Assembly (NCBI GenBank): GCA_008828725.1
Contig: MEHQ01002062.1
Coordinates: forward strand, 156,995-220,994
Direction of reading: 5' to 3'
Source of the DNA: Saccharina japonica
Lineage: Eukaryota > Sar > Phaeophyceae > Laminariales > Laminariaceae
DNA: 64,000 nt
The position numbers and the translations under genes were made by a program. This document shows, in pieces, positions 10,133 through 24,300 of this stretch (the first letter of the stretch is position 1; each line of letters starts with the position of its first letter). The notes beneath the pieces were generated by a model that saw only the letters and a program-made list of their open reading frames with translations, was not told where the DNA came from and ran no database searches.

Positions 10133-13100
10133 ACATTTATGTTCAGAATTCTATCATACATCATAGCACACGACGAGTATCATAGTACCATGCCAGGTAT
10201 TTACATACTACTATGGGCAACGCAGGGTTAGCGCCACGGGCGAAGCCGTGGCTGTACCGCTTGTTCATATAAATACCAGTAGAAAATAGCATTATCCATT
10301 ACCCGTACGTATTCATACGAGTATGCGATGTGGCGAGCTCTTTAGTCTCAGGTGCCGGTAGGGTTGTGGTGGAGGCGGCGTTTCGCCGCGCAGCTTGGCA
10401 TACTGGCCAGTGCTGGAGTGGGCAGGTCACTACCATTGTCAGGTCCTGCTCAACTGCTGTGTAGGCAGCGACCACTGCCGCTGCTGCTGCTGCTGCTGTA
10501 CGAGTGTACGAGTTACAGGAGGTTCCACCGCATTTTGATGACTTCCCCGACGCTTCTATATACGAGTAATGAGCAGTTTACGTACCCGCATGGTACCGCA
10601 TGGAATATAGGAAATTTTGCGTCGTGGAGTATGGAATTTGCCCTAGAAGAGTAGTACTCACTCGAAGCACAATCGCCCCCCCCTCCCTCCCCCAGTCCTT
10701 AGCAGTACTGCTGTTTGGCTTTCAATACTACGCGTACGGAAGACGAGCTCGAGAGGGAGGAAGGACAATATGCTTCTTCTCTTCGACACGAGTACTACTG
10801 CTACTATTGTACATCTGTACATATCACACGTAACCTCATTCCGCCGCGTTTTGGAGATATCTCTGGCAGTATACCAGCGAGCGCACAAGTGGAACCATAG
10901 CATGCCGAGCTCATATACAACACACCTGTGTCGCTCCTCCCGACCTGCCAACTTGAGCTCTTGGAAAGACTACTGCTGTAGTGCTTGTTCTACATCAGTC
11001 TACAGCAACGACGCTGCTGCTGTGTGCTGTCTATGTGCAGCAGTAGTCGTCGTGTTCAGCAGCAGTAAATCTGCTGAGTTTTTATACCAATAGCAAAATC
11101 TCCTGAACAGAAAGAGTGACGGTCCACAATACACAGGCAATCGAAAGAGCTGGCATCTAGCAAGGGTGGACACCGAGAGTCAAGCATCCAATCACCTGCT
11201 GGCTGACCAGATGCACAGCTTCCTTGGGCGTTGAGCGTGCTCTCAGGCAGATCAGATTGAAGTGGTGCAAGAGTGAGAGACTGAGGGTCAACATTGTACG
11301 TGCCAGCCCCTGCAAAAACACGCCCCGCGTATGCATGCAACTCCTGAACGACCCTTCTCAAGATCCAAGGACCAGACGCCTCAGTCAGGCTGCGTGTTCG
11401 TACTCGTACTCCGTACGAAGTTGTTCTGTATCCACACGGAAAGCGGTTAGTCGATGCTTTCCAGTGAACTCTCATGGATTGTCCATCAGAACGAGCAACT
11501 TCTCTTGTGCTTGAAGATTGTTTGATGACTTCGTTCGCATGCACACATTTTTCGGTGTCAAGAGACTTGGATTTTGAAAGTGGTTGTGCTGGCTGGTGTC
11601 ACGTTTGCAAATATGACACCAAGGCACCTGGGGTACAACACACAGTTGGGCGTGTTACAATACAACATCCCCCCCCTGGCCGCAATGGTGCCGGCCTCAC
11701 TGGGGTGCGCGTCACGAGCGGGCTTTACACGCATAAAGGATATCGGCGAGGGAACTTGTGACTGAACCGGCGGATGGCATCCTTAAAACAAAACAACGGT
11801 CGTTCAGCCAATAAATAAGATTGCAACGGCAACTCACCTCCGACTGAGGGCGCGCATGTTGATGCCTAATAACGAAACTCCAGCGAGGACCAGGTACATA
11901 CAATTATACATACAGTACTGCAGTACAGCACCGACACCTGAAGCCTATCAGGCGCACGGATATCTTCCCAGCTTCCAGCAACAATGGCGGCAGGCGGTAC
12001 CTTTACAGTATTGAGGAAGAGGTGGAATCATGGGCTGAACGTTTTTGGCTTGCGGAGACATGAAGCATTCAGGGGTGGCTCCGGCTGGTCAGAGGGCCAA
12101 CATAAAATACGGTTGCTTGATTGAGCTACGGAGGCAGTGTGGGAGTATGCACGTGGGGCTCCGTCGAAAGAGATGTCCACGACGCGAATTCGTTATGTGG
12201 CGTTTTTACTACGCCTTAAAACGTCGCCATTGCAGCACAGACAGGGACAGAAAATGCGGACGAGTTTGGCACACCATAGTTACCGGCAGGAGGCAACTAC
12301 AGTGTAGTATTACGTGCTCGAAACCGTACTACGCAAGATCGGACCCACGTACAAATCTGACTAAAATCATCGCGTAAGAAACGGCCACAATACTTATTTT
12401 TGTCCCCTCATCAGCACGGGCACGGTGGTGTGGGGTTTCTGATCACCGGCATGTATTTCACACGACTGAACAGCACAGATTGTTACGGTGTAACACCTGC
12501 AGTTTGGAAGCGCACATCCAAAGTTAAGTGTGAACTACAGTACTACAGCCTAAAACTGCAACCTCCGGGCAGATACGGACACTATGGGGCCTTAGATATC
12601 CCGCTCTACCGTACCAGTAGGTATACAACAGCGATAACTGGTACCAGGTAGGATGCAGCCACTGCACGGCGTATGTATGCACCATGATCCAGGGGAATCT
12701 TTGGCAAATACTACCTGTCGTACGCACAGGCACACAGGCACAGCTAGAAGGTCGGTTCTTCGCGCGGGCACAGAGGTCGGCTTGAAAACATTCAAGGTGA
12801 CATATTTACGTTCATTCAGCACAAGGACCCCCCCCCCTCTTCCCCCACTCCCCGGGGATATGCTCGCAGCGCAGAGACAGGAAACGACCAGTGGCACTCC
12901 TCCTCCCCCGGGGCGGCGTTCACTACAGTACACCCGGCGACCACCTTCCACATTATGATTTGACGCCGACTACGCTTATGAGTATACAATTGAGGGAACA
13001 GGCAGTTCCCCTTAAGCATAGTAAATCTCCTTACGCAAGACAGCCCAGTATACATTTACGAATACTATTAGAAAGGATTTTACGATACGGGTTTCTGAGA

Positions 13101-13599
13101 GTCCTACATACACCCCGGCTATACCCTGACCTTAAGAAACATGGATAACCTGGAACCTGATGAACGAATGCAAAACGCGGCCTAGAATGTACTTTGTATA
13201 TATGTAAAAAATAGAGTTCCTCACCGCTGATGACACCCCAGCGATTTTTTCAGCCAAAGAGCCCACCCCGCCAGTCACAAGACGTTTCGGCAAAAAAACA
13301 TTGCTACTCCCTGTGGTAGCATGCCTCGCACTCGAATGATGGCACACACATAAGACAGATACGTTGAGAAAGTAAGGGATATTATTTCCTGACATGAGTT
13401 GATAAACGCATTGTCAGCTCGAAGTTGTGACGGTTTTCCCGTTAGCGTTCCGACGATAGTTGTTGTGACAATAAACCGCAAAATATGGAAATGGTAACAT
13501 TTAAGAGGTTTTGGAGCGTTTAGGATGCCCTCGAAAACGATTGGACCAAAACCCCCACGCTACCACACAACGCACGTCGCAAAACGTTGCCTCACAGAA
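10133..13599. other. Gene-free stretch with unrecognised frames
   Basis: Short CTG runs near 10480-10500 and 11010-11060. Overlapping minus (11544-11056, 162 codons) and plus (11224-11514) frames occur but match nothing I know and are not splice-bounded convincingly. Confidence 0.4.
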
Positions 13600-14078
13600 A
13601 ATGTTAAGCAACGCGTATTTTGGCTGATCGGGCTCCTTAACCCAAAAATGGTCGGCCTTTCGTTCTTGTGTTGCAAACATTTTTCTCCTCATACTTAGGC
13701 CATCGTATTGTTCATGACGCTGTGCTACGATAGAGGTGCACCATGTTTTTTCTGAGCTCCTCACTTAAGGAGCGTCATACCCCACCGAACAAATGATATT
13801 GGAAGGAAAATAAAAGTGCTACCGGATGGGAAACCTCATGACCGAAGTATACTCTGAAACATATTTCGTCACAGAAATGAAAGTCCGACGAATTTGGGTT
13901 AAGGAGCCCGATCGTTCAGAAAACGATTCAGCCAAAAAGTGCTACCTCTACCGTAGCACGCGTCTCATCGAGTGGCACTTTTGTTTCCATCCAAAAACAG
14001 TATTTCGATGAGGTTGTAGGGCTCCTCAAGTGACCACCCCCCAAACAACCATGGTGCGCCTCTACCGCAGCATACGTC
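13600..14078 (-). mobile_element. MITE family B copy split by an A insertion
   Basis: Left part to 13711 carries CTCCTTAACCC, TTCTTGTGTTGCAA and AGGCCATCGTATTG; the right part from 13969 carries AGTGGCAC, GGGCTCCTCAAGTGACCA and TACCGCAGCATACGTC. The left terminus is degraded. Confidence 0.7.
13716..13964 (+). mobile_element. MITE family A copy, TSD TCAT
   Basis: 249-bp non-autonomous DNA transposon with GACGC...GCGTC ends; the TIR is close to GACGCRTGCTACGRTAGAGG. Exact 4-bp duplications TCAT at 13712-13715 and 13965-13968. It sits inside a family B copy, which resumes directly after the duplication. Confidence 0.9.
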
Positions 14079-15188
14079 AATTTTCCTGAGCCCCCCCCTT
14101 CCCCCGCCCCCCCCCCCAACACCCTGTATAGTACCTAAACCCACCTCCTCACAGGTCCTTCATACACCATGTTTGGCCCTAGTTAGACCCGCACGCAGCG
14201 GTGCACGCCCCTCAGCGTGGCGGGGCCATGGTTTGCCGCCTCCAATTAGTCTAACTACTGCCAGAGCTGAAACCTCGAACGGAGGTCGTCCCGCGGCGGG
14301 GACGTTTCCTCTCACACCATCGAAACCTTTTCAAATTCGTGATCCGTTGAGAAGCACATTCTCTCGCTTTCATCTGTTCATCAAACATGTTTCAGCGTGT
14401 GTGTTACACGTACAGTAGTAGAGGGATCACACCCACCGTGTCAACCCTCCCCTGCTGTAATTCGGTCTGTCACATGCTCCTCGGGCGAATCCCCCCTCGG
14501 GCACCAGTAACAATCTACGAAACACATGCCTGTCAATGGATCACGCGGAGGACAGTCGACGAACAATCCTATCTACAGTAGATCCTTAGCTCGCATTACG
14601 GCAAGCTAGTGTGTCCAGGATCTGTCTTATTATTCCCTACCCAGGAATCAACGTCCTAACTCATCCAGCATCACATACAACTCCCCAAACTGGGCAGCAC
14701 GATGAACCAGATGGTACAGCGATCGGGAATGTTTTGGTCCAGGAAAATCCAGATGACGATGCAGTGTACTGTTGGAAATCGGTGATCCGCCCGACATGAT
14801 AACATTTTTCGTCGGGGTATGTTGATGATCGCTCGAAGCACGTTTTGCACAAAAACTTGGCACCATAAAAAAAAAATTGTTTCGGAGATCCATCGAGAGG
14901 AGAGGTGGAGAACCCCCTTTGATCTGCACTCCCACCCCAAACCACAAGATGCTGTAGATCGGACCGCGTAGTCCGCCCTTTTAGCCCCCCGACGGAGGAG
15001 TCATGAAATGGACCCCTTCAGCACTGCGAACACGAGGTGGGATTGATTGCAGGGGGCACGGCGGTAGGGCGTACAGAGGCGCGGTGTGTGTCGGATACCG
15101 GAACAAGTTAAGCGTTTTTTGTTGCGCGGATCAGCTACAGTAGTTGTTCACACATCGTTCGCGGCGAAAACATATTGTTTGGTTGGAT

Positions 15189-15465
15189 GACGTATGCTAC
15201 GATAGAGGTAGTCCCAGTGACACTTTTTGGCTGAAACGTTTTCTGAATGGTCTATTAAAGGGTCCTTAACATAAAATCGTCAGACCTTCTTTCTTGTGCT
15301 GCAACATTGTCCATTTTATACGTCAGGCCATGGTCTTATTAGCCGGCAAGCAATTCCATTTGCCTCCAAAATCTTTTGGATGAGGTTGCAGGGCTCCTCA
15401 AGTGACCAACCAACCCTCAGAAAAAAACACGGTGCACCTGCATGCAGGCTACCGTAGCATGCGTC
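15189..15465 (-). mobile_element. MITE family B copy with CCTGCATGCAGG terminal variant
   Basis: 277 bp from GACGTATGCTACGATAGAGG to CTACCGTAGCATGCGTC, with the internal B landmarks in order. The right TIR carries the palindrome CCTGCATGCAGG. No clear target duplication remains. Confidence 0.8.
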
Positions 15466-15805
15466 GGGTGTTACACTGTGTACCTTTATTCGTCGAAACG
15501 AGCTGCGATAGGGGGTACTGTACCCTTTTTTGACCATCACGTTTCTTACTGCCGGAACTCCTTCAACGGAGCTGTACCCGATAAGGCATAGGCCTTGTCG
15601 TTGAAACCCCATACGTGGTTTTACACCCTACATTTGTTGTACACCTGGGTCGTCCGGTTAACAGTTGCTATATTTCTCTCACAGTCAGTGGGTGGGTGAG
15701 GTTCTACCAAGGACGTACTACACTTACTGACTAAAAGTACAGAGATACTCTAGCAAGGAGTCTCATAAAAATATGGGCAAACCGGTGTGTATATACTTTG
15801 GAGTC

Positions 15806-16055
15806 GACGCATGCTACGATAGAGGTGCACCATATTGTTTCTGAGCCCCTCACTTAAGGAGCGTCATACATACCTCACCGAAAAACAAAATTGGAGGAAA
15901 ATAAATGTGCTGCCGGATGAGAAATCGCATGACCGAAGTAAAGTCTGAAACATATTTCGTCACAAAAATGAAAGTCCGATGAATTTGGGTTAAGGAGCCC
16001 GATCGTTCAGAAAATAATTGAGCCAAAAAGTGCTACCTCTACCGTAGCACGCGTC
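15806..16055 (+). mobile_element. MITE family A copy, TSD AGTC
   Basis: 250 bp, both TIRs present, and exact AGTC duplications at 15802-15805 and 16056-16059. One of the best preserved copies, outside any family B host. Confidence 0.92.
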
Positions 16056-18021
16056 AGTCATGCCCCGACGGTACGTACCCGAGTACCGGCAGAGTATACG
16101 AATTGACGTAAGGTTTATTTGCTGCTGGTACCAGATACCAGGTATACAAAAGTGGCCCGGGCATATTATGTGCGCGTACCTGTGGCACCCTGGGCCTGTA
16201 CCACTTTATATGCATCACCCCCCCCCCATATCTTCGTGCGGAATAGTCCATTCACCAACTGGGCCATACAGAGAGTATACATTGAACCCCATATCCTCCA
16301 GAAGTTATATTTTCCCCTCAAACGTATGCATCTAAACAAACGCACCCCCCCCCTCTTTTGTATGGAAGGGCATATACTATACATACCCCATCTGGGTCAT
16401 AAAGAGAGTACATCATTAAGATGTGTGCTATGATATAGATGCACAAGTAGTACGTTTGATGAGTGCTGGGCGACGGGGCTTCCCGACCGAGTAACTACCC
16501 TATAAGGCATGCGCCTTATCCATTGTTTTCGATTGGGTTTTCGAAATAAATCAGGAGGCCATGACATTACAAAAACAGTTCTGGAAGTTGTTTTCTTGCG
16601 TGACTTACTGATAGTATAGAGCTCCTCTGCTACTAGTGAGGAGGGTCAGTAAATATCTGGTGCACCTGTTATATCCTATCATAGCATGCAGCTTGAGTCC
16701 GATATCTTCAAAATACACCGGCCTGCAATTAATGGGGATGGTTCACGCACAGACAGAGCTCGGCGGCAACTTCAGACGATCCACGCGAACGTGGTCGGAG
16801 AGGCAGCGTCCGGGTGCTTATTAGACAGCAAAAACAGCGTTCGTGCGTCGTTTCGACACGAAACGCGTGACGGTTACATATTCTAGGAGCAGTGCCTTTT
16901 GGCAGGTGCTGAACACTTATTCTTCTGCGGTCCTGACACGAGTAGAGCTCTATATCGCACCCCCGAAACAGGTTGACCTCGAACATGTTTGTTGACGCAA
17001 CGCGACGACCAACGTTTTCAACGCACTACTACAGTACCGTAATCCTATAAATGCAAAACAATTATATACTTGTAAGACCTATGCCAATGGGAAAGCAAGG
17101 TTGGAAATTGATCTTTGAAATATTTGCCTGGAATTTTCAGGCTGAAGATCCGCTCGTACCGCCGCTGTGGGAAAAAAGGGAACAAATGTTTGATTTTTTT
17201 CTTATTTGTTTTCAAACGGCTGCAGTCGGCGCAATTTGCCTTTTCTCGTTGTAAATCGTCAACACCCTGATAAAAATCAGCTTGTGCGACGATAAACCTT
17301 CGATCTCGACATAGACTGAGCCCACGGCCAACCCGCTTCGGGTCGGGCAAGGCCACCGAGTGTAGATGACGGCCTCGAATGTATAAGGTGGATCCGTGGT
17401 CTAGGAGGCGAAAGATTGCCGGCGGCGTCCTACGCTCTTCTCCCAAACCCGAAAAAAAAATTATTTTTTGCCATTTGAGACGGATCAAGAATTTTTGTCA
17501 TCTGTTTTATGCACACCAGCAGCCAATTGTTTGTTTATTAGACGCCTGGCCAGCGCCCGCCACATATCACCGGCCATCGTGTGAACACGGTGACCCTAGG
17601 ATGGGTCGGAGCCCGTAACGAGCGCACCGCGTCCAGAATTCATGACGCGGTCGTTGGTTTTGTCGATCCATGTCTGTCGAGGACTCGAAATCTCGCCGCT
17701 TCGAACTAACATTCACCTGAGTTTTTCTCAAGCAGATCTTGTCCCAACATCGGCGTGAAAATTGCCTTTTTCGGGCTTTTAAAAATATTGGGAATACTCC
17801 GTTTTAAGAATCGGTCCCATAGCAAGCTTGTTCTGGAAAAAATCTGGCGGGGATCTTACGTAGGAATTCAAACTTTTTAGGGTAACTTTGCTTTCCCATT
17901 GGCGTAGGTCTAACATGGTCGTATTATAATCGGGCAGAGAGCTCAACCCAACCGGCTTGATAACACGTTCAAGACACAAATACACAAGAGCGCACCTCCC
18001 CTTTCGCAGAATTATGTCACG
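16056..18021. other. Region 3' of the tyrosinase gene
   Basis: Contains a B-like remnant near 16550-16660 (TATAGAGCTCCTCTGC...GAGGAG) and a minus frame of 147 codons (17488-17045) of unknown meaning. A terminal tyrosinase exon could hide here if the GTGAGT after 18322 is used, but no typical C terminus was recognised. Confidence 0.4.
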
Positions 18022-18281
18022 CGAAGCCGCACGCTACGGTAGAGGTGCACCATTTTAGCCTTGTAAGGGTGGTCACTTGAGGAGTTCTACACCTCTCCCC
18101 ATATAGCTGGTTTAGGAGGGAAAATAAGAGATTTTCCTGATGAATTAACACCATGGCTTGCACCATGATGAAATTTTTCGCAACACAGGAATGAAAAACC
18201 GATGATGATTTTGGGTAAAGGGCCTCGAGCATTCAGAACCATTTTCAGCCAAACAGTGCTGCCTCTATCGCAGCACGCGTC
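18022..18281 (+). mobile_element. MITE family B copy
   Basis: Left terminus CACGCTACGGTAGAGGTGCA and right terminus CTCTATCGCAGCACGCGTC, with GGTGGTCACTTGAGGAG and GGAAAATAAGAG landmarks between. It lies just beyond the 3' end of the tyrosinase coding region (18318), so it may fall in the 3' UTR. Confidence 0.75.
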
Positions 18282-18317
18282 TGAAGCCTGTCACGGTTAC
18301 AGTTTGGAGGGGTCTAC

Positions 18318-21300
18318 TCACGCGCAATGGTCCCAGGTGAACTCGTTGTACACGTACGGCAGGTCTTCGTTGTCTGGATAGATGAAGCTGAGCCACTCGG
18401 AGTTCGACATCGTGCGGATTTCACCGTGAACCTGGCCATGAAGCGCACGGGAAGGGGGGGGGGGGGTAGGAGGATGGCAGGGGCTACAGAATGCGAGGTG
18501 TGAGATTGCTTTCGTCACGCACCCGATGTAGCAGCGGCATTGTTTTGGGACTGTTGCGATGGGAGCGACGACGTAACATTGAATATATATATGTGCAAGT
18601 GTGGTGACCTTAGGTTATGTTTGTTACAAACCGACCGGCGAATAAAAAAATAAAGATGAAAGCACAGTATAAACAGCACGTGTATTGGTGTACCGGGTTA
18701 TAATGCAAGGAGTCTTGCGGGGCCGGCGCAACACGATCATACCCGGTCAGCTGGGCGCCTCACGCTGCTCGTCTTAGACAACTTATAACACTAGAAACAT
18801 ACGCATGCTACGGTAGAGGTGCACCCCGCTTTTTTTGTGACGGTAGTTAATCGCTTTCGGAGGAAAGTTGGAGTGTTCCGCGATGAAAGCTCCCATGGTC
18901 TAACTTTACGAGATGAAACATGTTGCAGCCCAAGAAATGACTCATCCCACGGTAGGGGCGTAGCAGAATTTTCTGCGCTCCTCACATGAGGAGCTCAATA
19001 TCTCACCCGAAACATGACCTCGGAGACATTCGTTCGCGCAAGCTGATCAAACCTTCCAATGCGGTAGTCCAAAAACAAACGTGCCAGCAAAATGATAATA
19101 GAATCCGGTGGTTACTCACGTGAGGAGCCCAGTCGGTCAGAAAATATTCAGCCAAAAAGTTGTATGGCCCTTCCGTGGGATTGCTCAAATATTGACCGAA
19201 GATTTTGGGAGAAGGAGCCAGATCAGTCCAAGCAAATTCCGGCCAAAACGGTGCCGACTCCAAAATAGCACGCGTCTAAAGTGATCCATGTATTGGTCGC
19301 TCTCAAAGACGGGCCAACGGACGCGTGGTACGATAGAGCTATACCAGGGTATACCAGGGTATACCCCCTTTTGTTTTCTGAGCGATCGGCGCTCCTTAAC
19401 CCAATGTCTGACGCATGCTACGATAGAGGTGCACCACGTTTTTTCTGAGCTCCTCACTTAAGGAGCGTCATACCTCACCGAAAACATAATTTTGGAGGAA
19501 AAATAAAAGTGCTGCCGGATGAGAAATCTCATGACCGAAGTGTACTCTGAAACATTGTTCGTCACAAAAATGAAAGTCCGACGAATTTGGGTTAAGGAGC
19601 CCGATCATTCAGAAAACAATTAATCCAAAACGTGCTACCTCTATCGTAGCACGCGTCAAGGCGTCGGACTCTCATTCTTGGTGCTGCAATAATTGTTGGG
19701 CCATGGGATTGTTCAGCGGGTAGAAGGTTCATTCTCCTGCCAAATCTGTTTTCGGGTGACTTACGAATAGTGTAGTCTAGGCTGGTGCTACGGTAGGGGG
19801 GTCAAATGTAGTATAGAGGTGCTGGTTTTCCACCTGCACAGAGCCACTCGACCGGTGACTCTCTACTGCGTTGTAGTCATAACTTTTGTTTTTGTATTTT
19901 TGTTGTTCTCTATGCACCGTCATTGGAGGTTTTGTTGCGTAACGCGAACAAACTAAGTTGAGGTCCACTTTTCAGTTAGATTCGGAGCCACTCGTCCGAG
20001 TGGCCAAAACCCGGTACCATGGTAGTGAAAATGTGGATACCCCCCCCCTATCGTAGCACCAGTCATCGAGTATAGCATAGTATTAGTATCGAGGTTCTCA
20101 AGTGAGGAGCCTTAAAAAACTCTGTAACATGGTTGGTGCCCATCAAAGGCGTTATAACCAGTTATGAGCTACACCCACAGCTTAGGATAAATTCTCTGTG
20201 TGATCAATAACATTTCGTGTATAGGACATTTAATGAACAATCCGAGGTCGGGACTCGCGGGGCCAACTCTTCTATCGACTGCTCTGCCCTCTCACTGGAC
20301 TTGAGCGGGGACGGGGCCGGCACGACGACTGTGTCGCGCTCGGCGTCACGTACTTTAGCGTTTACACTCCGTAGATGTCCAACGCACCAAACAAAAGGCA
20401 ATCATCGCGATGCCGGCACTGTCGCCAGCCTGGGCGGGACGGGTGCTACCATAGAGGTAGCACTTTCAAAACGAAACGGTTTCTTGAGTGACCTACTAAA
20501 GGCTCCTTAACCCGGAATCGTCGGAATTCCATTCTTGCCTTGCGAGACGCGTGCTACGGTAGAGGTAGCACTTTTTGGCTGAATCGTTTTCGTTACGATT
20601 GAGCTCCTTAACCCAAATTCGTCGGACTTTCACTTTTGTGACGAAACATATTTCAGAATATACTTCGGTCATGGCATTTATCATCCGGCAGCCCTTTAAT
20701 TTTTCCACAAAAATCTTTTGTTTGGGTGAGATGTGACGCTCCTTAAATGAGGAGCTCAGAAAAAACATGGTGCACGTCTATCGTAGCATGCGTCACGAAA
20801 GCCCTGGGATTGCTCATCGGGTAGCACTTTTATTTCCCTCTAAAAAGAGTTTTTGACCTACTATTAGTATGTAGAGCTCCTCAAGTAATCACCCTCAGAA
20901 CATATACTGTATGCAGGTGCACCTGTACCGTAGCTGGCGTCTACCGGCACGTCTTGCAGCATTACACCAAGATGTCCAACGCGACCAAATGAAGAAACAG
21001 AGACAAAATTAAAACTGCAAACAAGCAGAGCTCGCACCTTGATCTCAAACGGCAAAACGTCGTTCTCTCTGTGCCCGCCGCAGATCCCCTTGGTGCACGT
21101 GGGCATGTCGAGCGTGCCGTGCCTCACGTCCGACCAGTCGCAGATCACCCCGGTTTCGCCGACCACGTTGCCGTGGACGTAGCCCCAAGTCTCGTCGAAC
21201 TTCCATCTGAGTGGCAAACAAATCAACATGACAAAAACACGGAATCACGAGTAATGCCGACGGTAGGGGATAGGATGAGTGACAATAAAATCAATGTGGC

Positions 21301-24300
21301 AAAACACGGAATCACCAGTAATGCCGACGGTAGGGGATAGGGATTACAGATAGTTTTTGCCTTCTAGGGCAATATTTTGTCACTGGGACCGGTGGATTTT
21401 CTGAAGTGAGCAACTACCGCGGTTAATATATGATTTTTACTATTGGACTGTAGATGCATACTACGGTAGAGGTGCGCCATGTTTTTGTTTATGAGGGTAA
21501 ATCTCTTGAGGCGAGCTCTAGCATGTACGAGCTGGGCCAGTCAAAATAACGTTTTAAAAGCAGATTGGCCATGCCCCGACCAATTTAACGAATTTGGACC
21601 TGGAATTTGGACAGTGTAGGTCATGTACTATCCAACACACTTGCCGCCTGCCCTTTTTTTTTTTTTTTTCCTCGAGAGAGATACGACGATCCAAAAATCG
21701 AAAAAAATGCAAAAGCGATCAAAACTACTTGAAAAAAAAAACAAATCAAAGAGGGCAGGCGGCAGGTATTTTTGCACGTACGGTTCAAAGACGTGGTAAA
21801 AATGTAAGAGTAAAAATCTCAAAATTGGTCGGGGCATGGCGGAAATAGTATTTTTCCGTAATTACTTGACTTATATATGGAATAGAGTTTGGTCATATCT
21901 CTTGGTGGGTGGAGAATTGGGCAACGAGACTTACATCGATCTTCTCCTTGTGTCGTCAGCATTGTCTCCCCCAAATTTCATGTTGATCGAAAACGACATT
22001 TTTTATACGAAATTAGAATGAAAAAAATGTTGTTTTCGAGTTTTCGCGGATATCTCGGCGAGATCGAGTCGAGAAAAAAATATGTATATAATTTGTCATA
22101 TACCGTTTTTTTTTGCACAAGCACTGGTATGTCAGGGTTGGCGCTTCAAATTAGTGTAGCCTAATTCGCAGTGGTTCACGAGATTCGACTTTAGGAAGCT
22201 TTGTACGTTTCTTGGCTGGCCCAGCTCGTACCTTTCTCCCAAAAACTGATTTAGGAGGACTAATAAAAGTCCTTCCCGATGAAAAATCCCATGGCGTAAA
22301 ACTACAAAATAAAAAAATCTTGCAACACCAGAAAGAAAAGTCCGACGATTTGGGGTTGAGGAGCCGGACCATTCCGAGCGTTTTTCGGCCAAAACGTGCT
22401 GACTCTTATCATGGCACGCATACAAATGTAAGTCAAGTTGCGCGAACAAACTTCATCGAAGTCAAGGCGTATTCTCGGGTGAGATAAATGGAGCTCCCCG
22501 CTTGAGGAGCTCTCACGAAAGAAGCCACCACCCCTAGAAGGTGGCATTGCTCATGACGCGTTACCTTTCGGGAGGAGATATGCAAGGTACGTACCGTACT
22601 GGGGAGGGGGGGCAAAGCGTTTATTTAGACCACCCGGTTTAAGAGCTTTCGGGAGATAATATCATGTAAACACGCTTGTCACGAACACAACCTCTATTCG
22701 GAATCATCATAGCATACGTTTTGAAGCAGTAAACGATAGTGCCATTACGCACGCAGTTAATATATAACCACGTAAATGGGCGATATCGCGGGGGGGGGCG
22801 GTCTTCGAAAGTGAGCGCCCTCTGTATACTCACTCGCTCCCCTGTCCCCTTCCCAATTTCCTTCGCCAGCTCAACAGCCGCTCGGCGGTGGGGTGGATGA
22901 CCCAGAACAGCGGGTCATACGGCGCGGCCGAGGTGTACAGCTCCCCCACATGCCTGCGTGAAAAACACCCGCCGGCAAAGATAGGTGCATAGAACGAGTG
23001 AGGTCAGAGTGTCGCTCGAGTCAAGTTCTGGTTTCGCGAGATACCTGCCGCGATGGGATTTCTTGTTAACACGCTGCGCCAAAGCACTGCTGTAGTGTAA
23101 AAAGTAGATTATATAATAACAGTGTTGTATGTGAGGCACACAGCCTCTCTGATCCGAGTTCCCGACACGAAGGAGGACACCCCTCCCACCCTACGGCAGC
23201 CCGGGTCTTAAACACATGTTTAACGCGGGAAAATGCGTCAGATTATATGCCCATCTCTTTCCACTGGGATCCGCTCAAAATGTTCGAAACAACGTGGTTG
23301 CGCCCAAACAAGGGAACGTACGTACACGGATATCGTCCACGCGCCAAGAAAGGACCTATCTATGCGCAAACCAAAGCGCCCACATGTTAGACAGGTCATG
23401 GTCTTCCTGAACTAGATCGTACAGATCATGATCTGCCCGACCTAAAGTCGTACAGATCGGTGGGTTGGTGAGACATACGCGAACAAGGCGTACTTGTTGT
23501 ATATGGCGACGCATGCTACGGTAGAGTTTCACGTAGTATTTTCGGAGGTTCCTCTCGTGACATGCCTTACATGAACCTCAGGCAAAACAGTCGTTTTGAT
23601 CAGATTAAGAAACTCGGCCCGAGAAGCCATCCCGTCGCGCCTACAGTAGGAATATCACGAACACTACAGTACAAAAACATGAACGGTAACTGTGTTACAG
23701 CGTTATTGGGTAGACACTGCTGTAGTTCTCCCGTCAGCCGCAACCAACCATTGTTTCGGCCGAAAATGTGTTACCAGTATACCCCAATGGGCAGCATACG
23801 CTGGAATGGTTATCGCACGCGCAGCATCACATGACTACGTGTACAGCAGATCAACACACATCGCACCAGATCAGAGCCTTCCATATGCGACTTACAAACC
23901 CGGGCACGGTCATGTGGACAGTATATCCTGCGCAGATCACTAGTTCCGAAACACACGTACACATAAATCAGGTCCCTGCATACAGGCCAGACTACTTCGG
24001 AAACTTAGGTCAATATATTATGCAGGTCCGAGGGTATTGATCTGAGGGCCGCTCTTACAGACCGATTTTCCCCCAACAACTCCCGTGTGGTTTCCCAAGC
24101 AAACCAGGAAAACCAGGAAAACCAGGGAACATTTCCAAAGTTTGAAAATTATTGATTGAGGGGAAAATGTTTGGAAGGATTCACATTCCGATATTTGAAA
24201 AAGAAATGGAAAAAAAAAACTAGAAATACATAAAATTGCGCGAAAACAATAAGGAGTTTTTGTGGAAATTCATGGCTCCGACAAGAACGCCGCCCTGCGT

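Larger units (their letters stand above)
21453..22422 (+). mobile_element. Family B copy interrupted by a TIR element
   Basis: B left end GATGCATACTACGGTAGAGG at 21453, with GAGGCGAGCTCTAG to about 21522; it resumes near 22232 with CCAAAAACTGATTTAGGAGG and ends ATCATGGCACGCATA at about 22422. The intervening 707 bp is a separate element. Lies in tyrosinase intron 12. Confidence 0.75.

Noticed and set aside
11056-11544. 162-codon minus frame with overlapping plus frame
   Set aside because: No recognisable family, no convincing splice borders, and both strands open; left unassigned.
20204-20401. Possible extra tyrosinase exon between exons 13 and 14 (minus frame of 65 codons)
   Set aside because: Exons 13 and 14 already join in phase 0, and the peptide has no resemblance to the family at that position.
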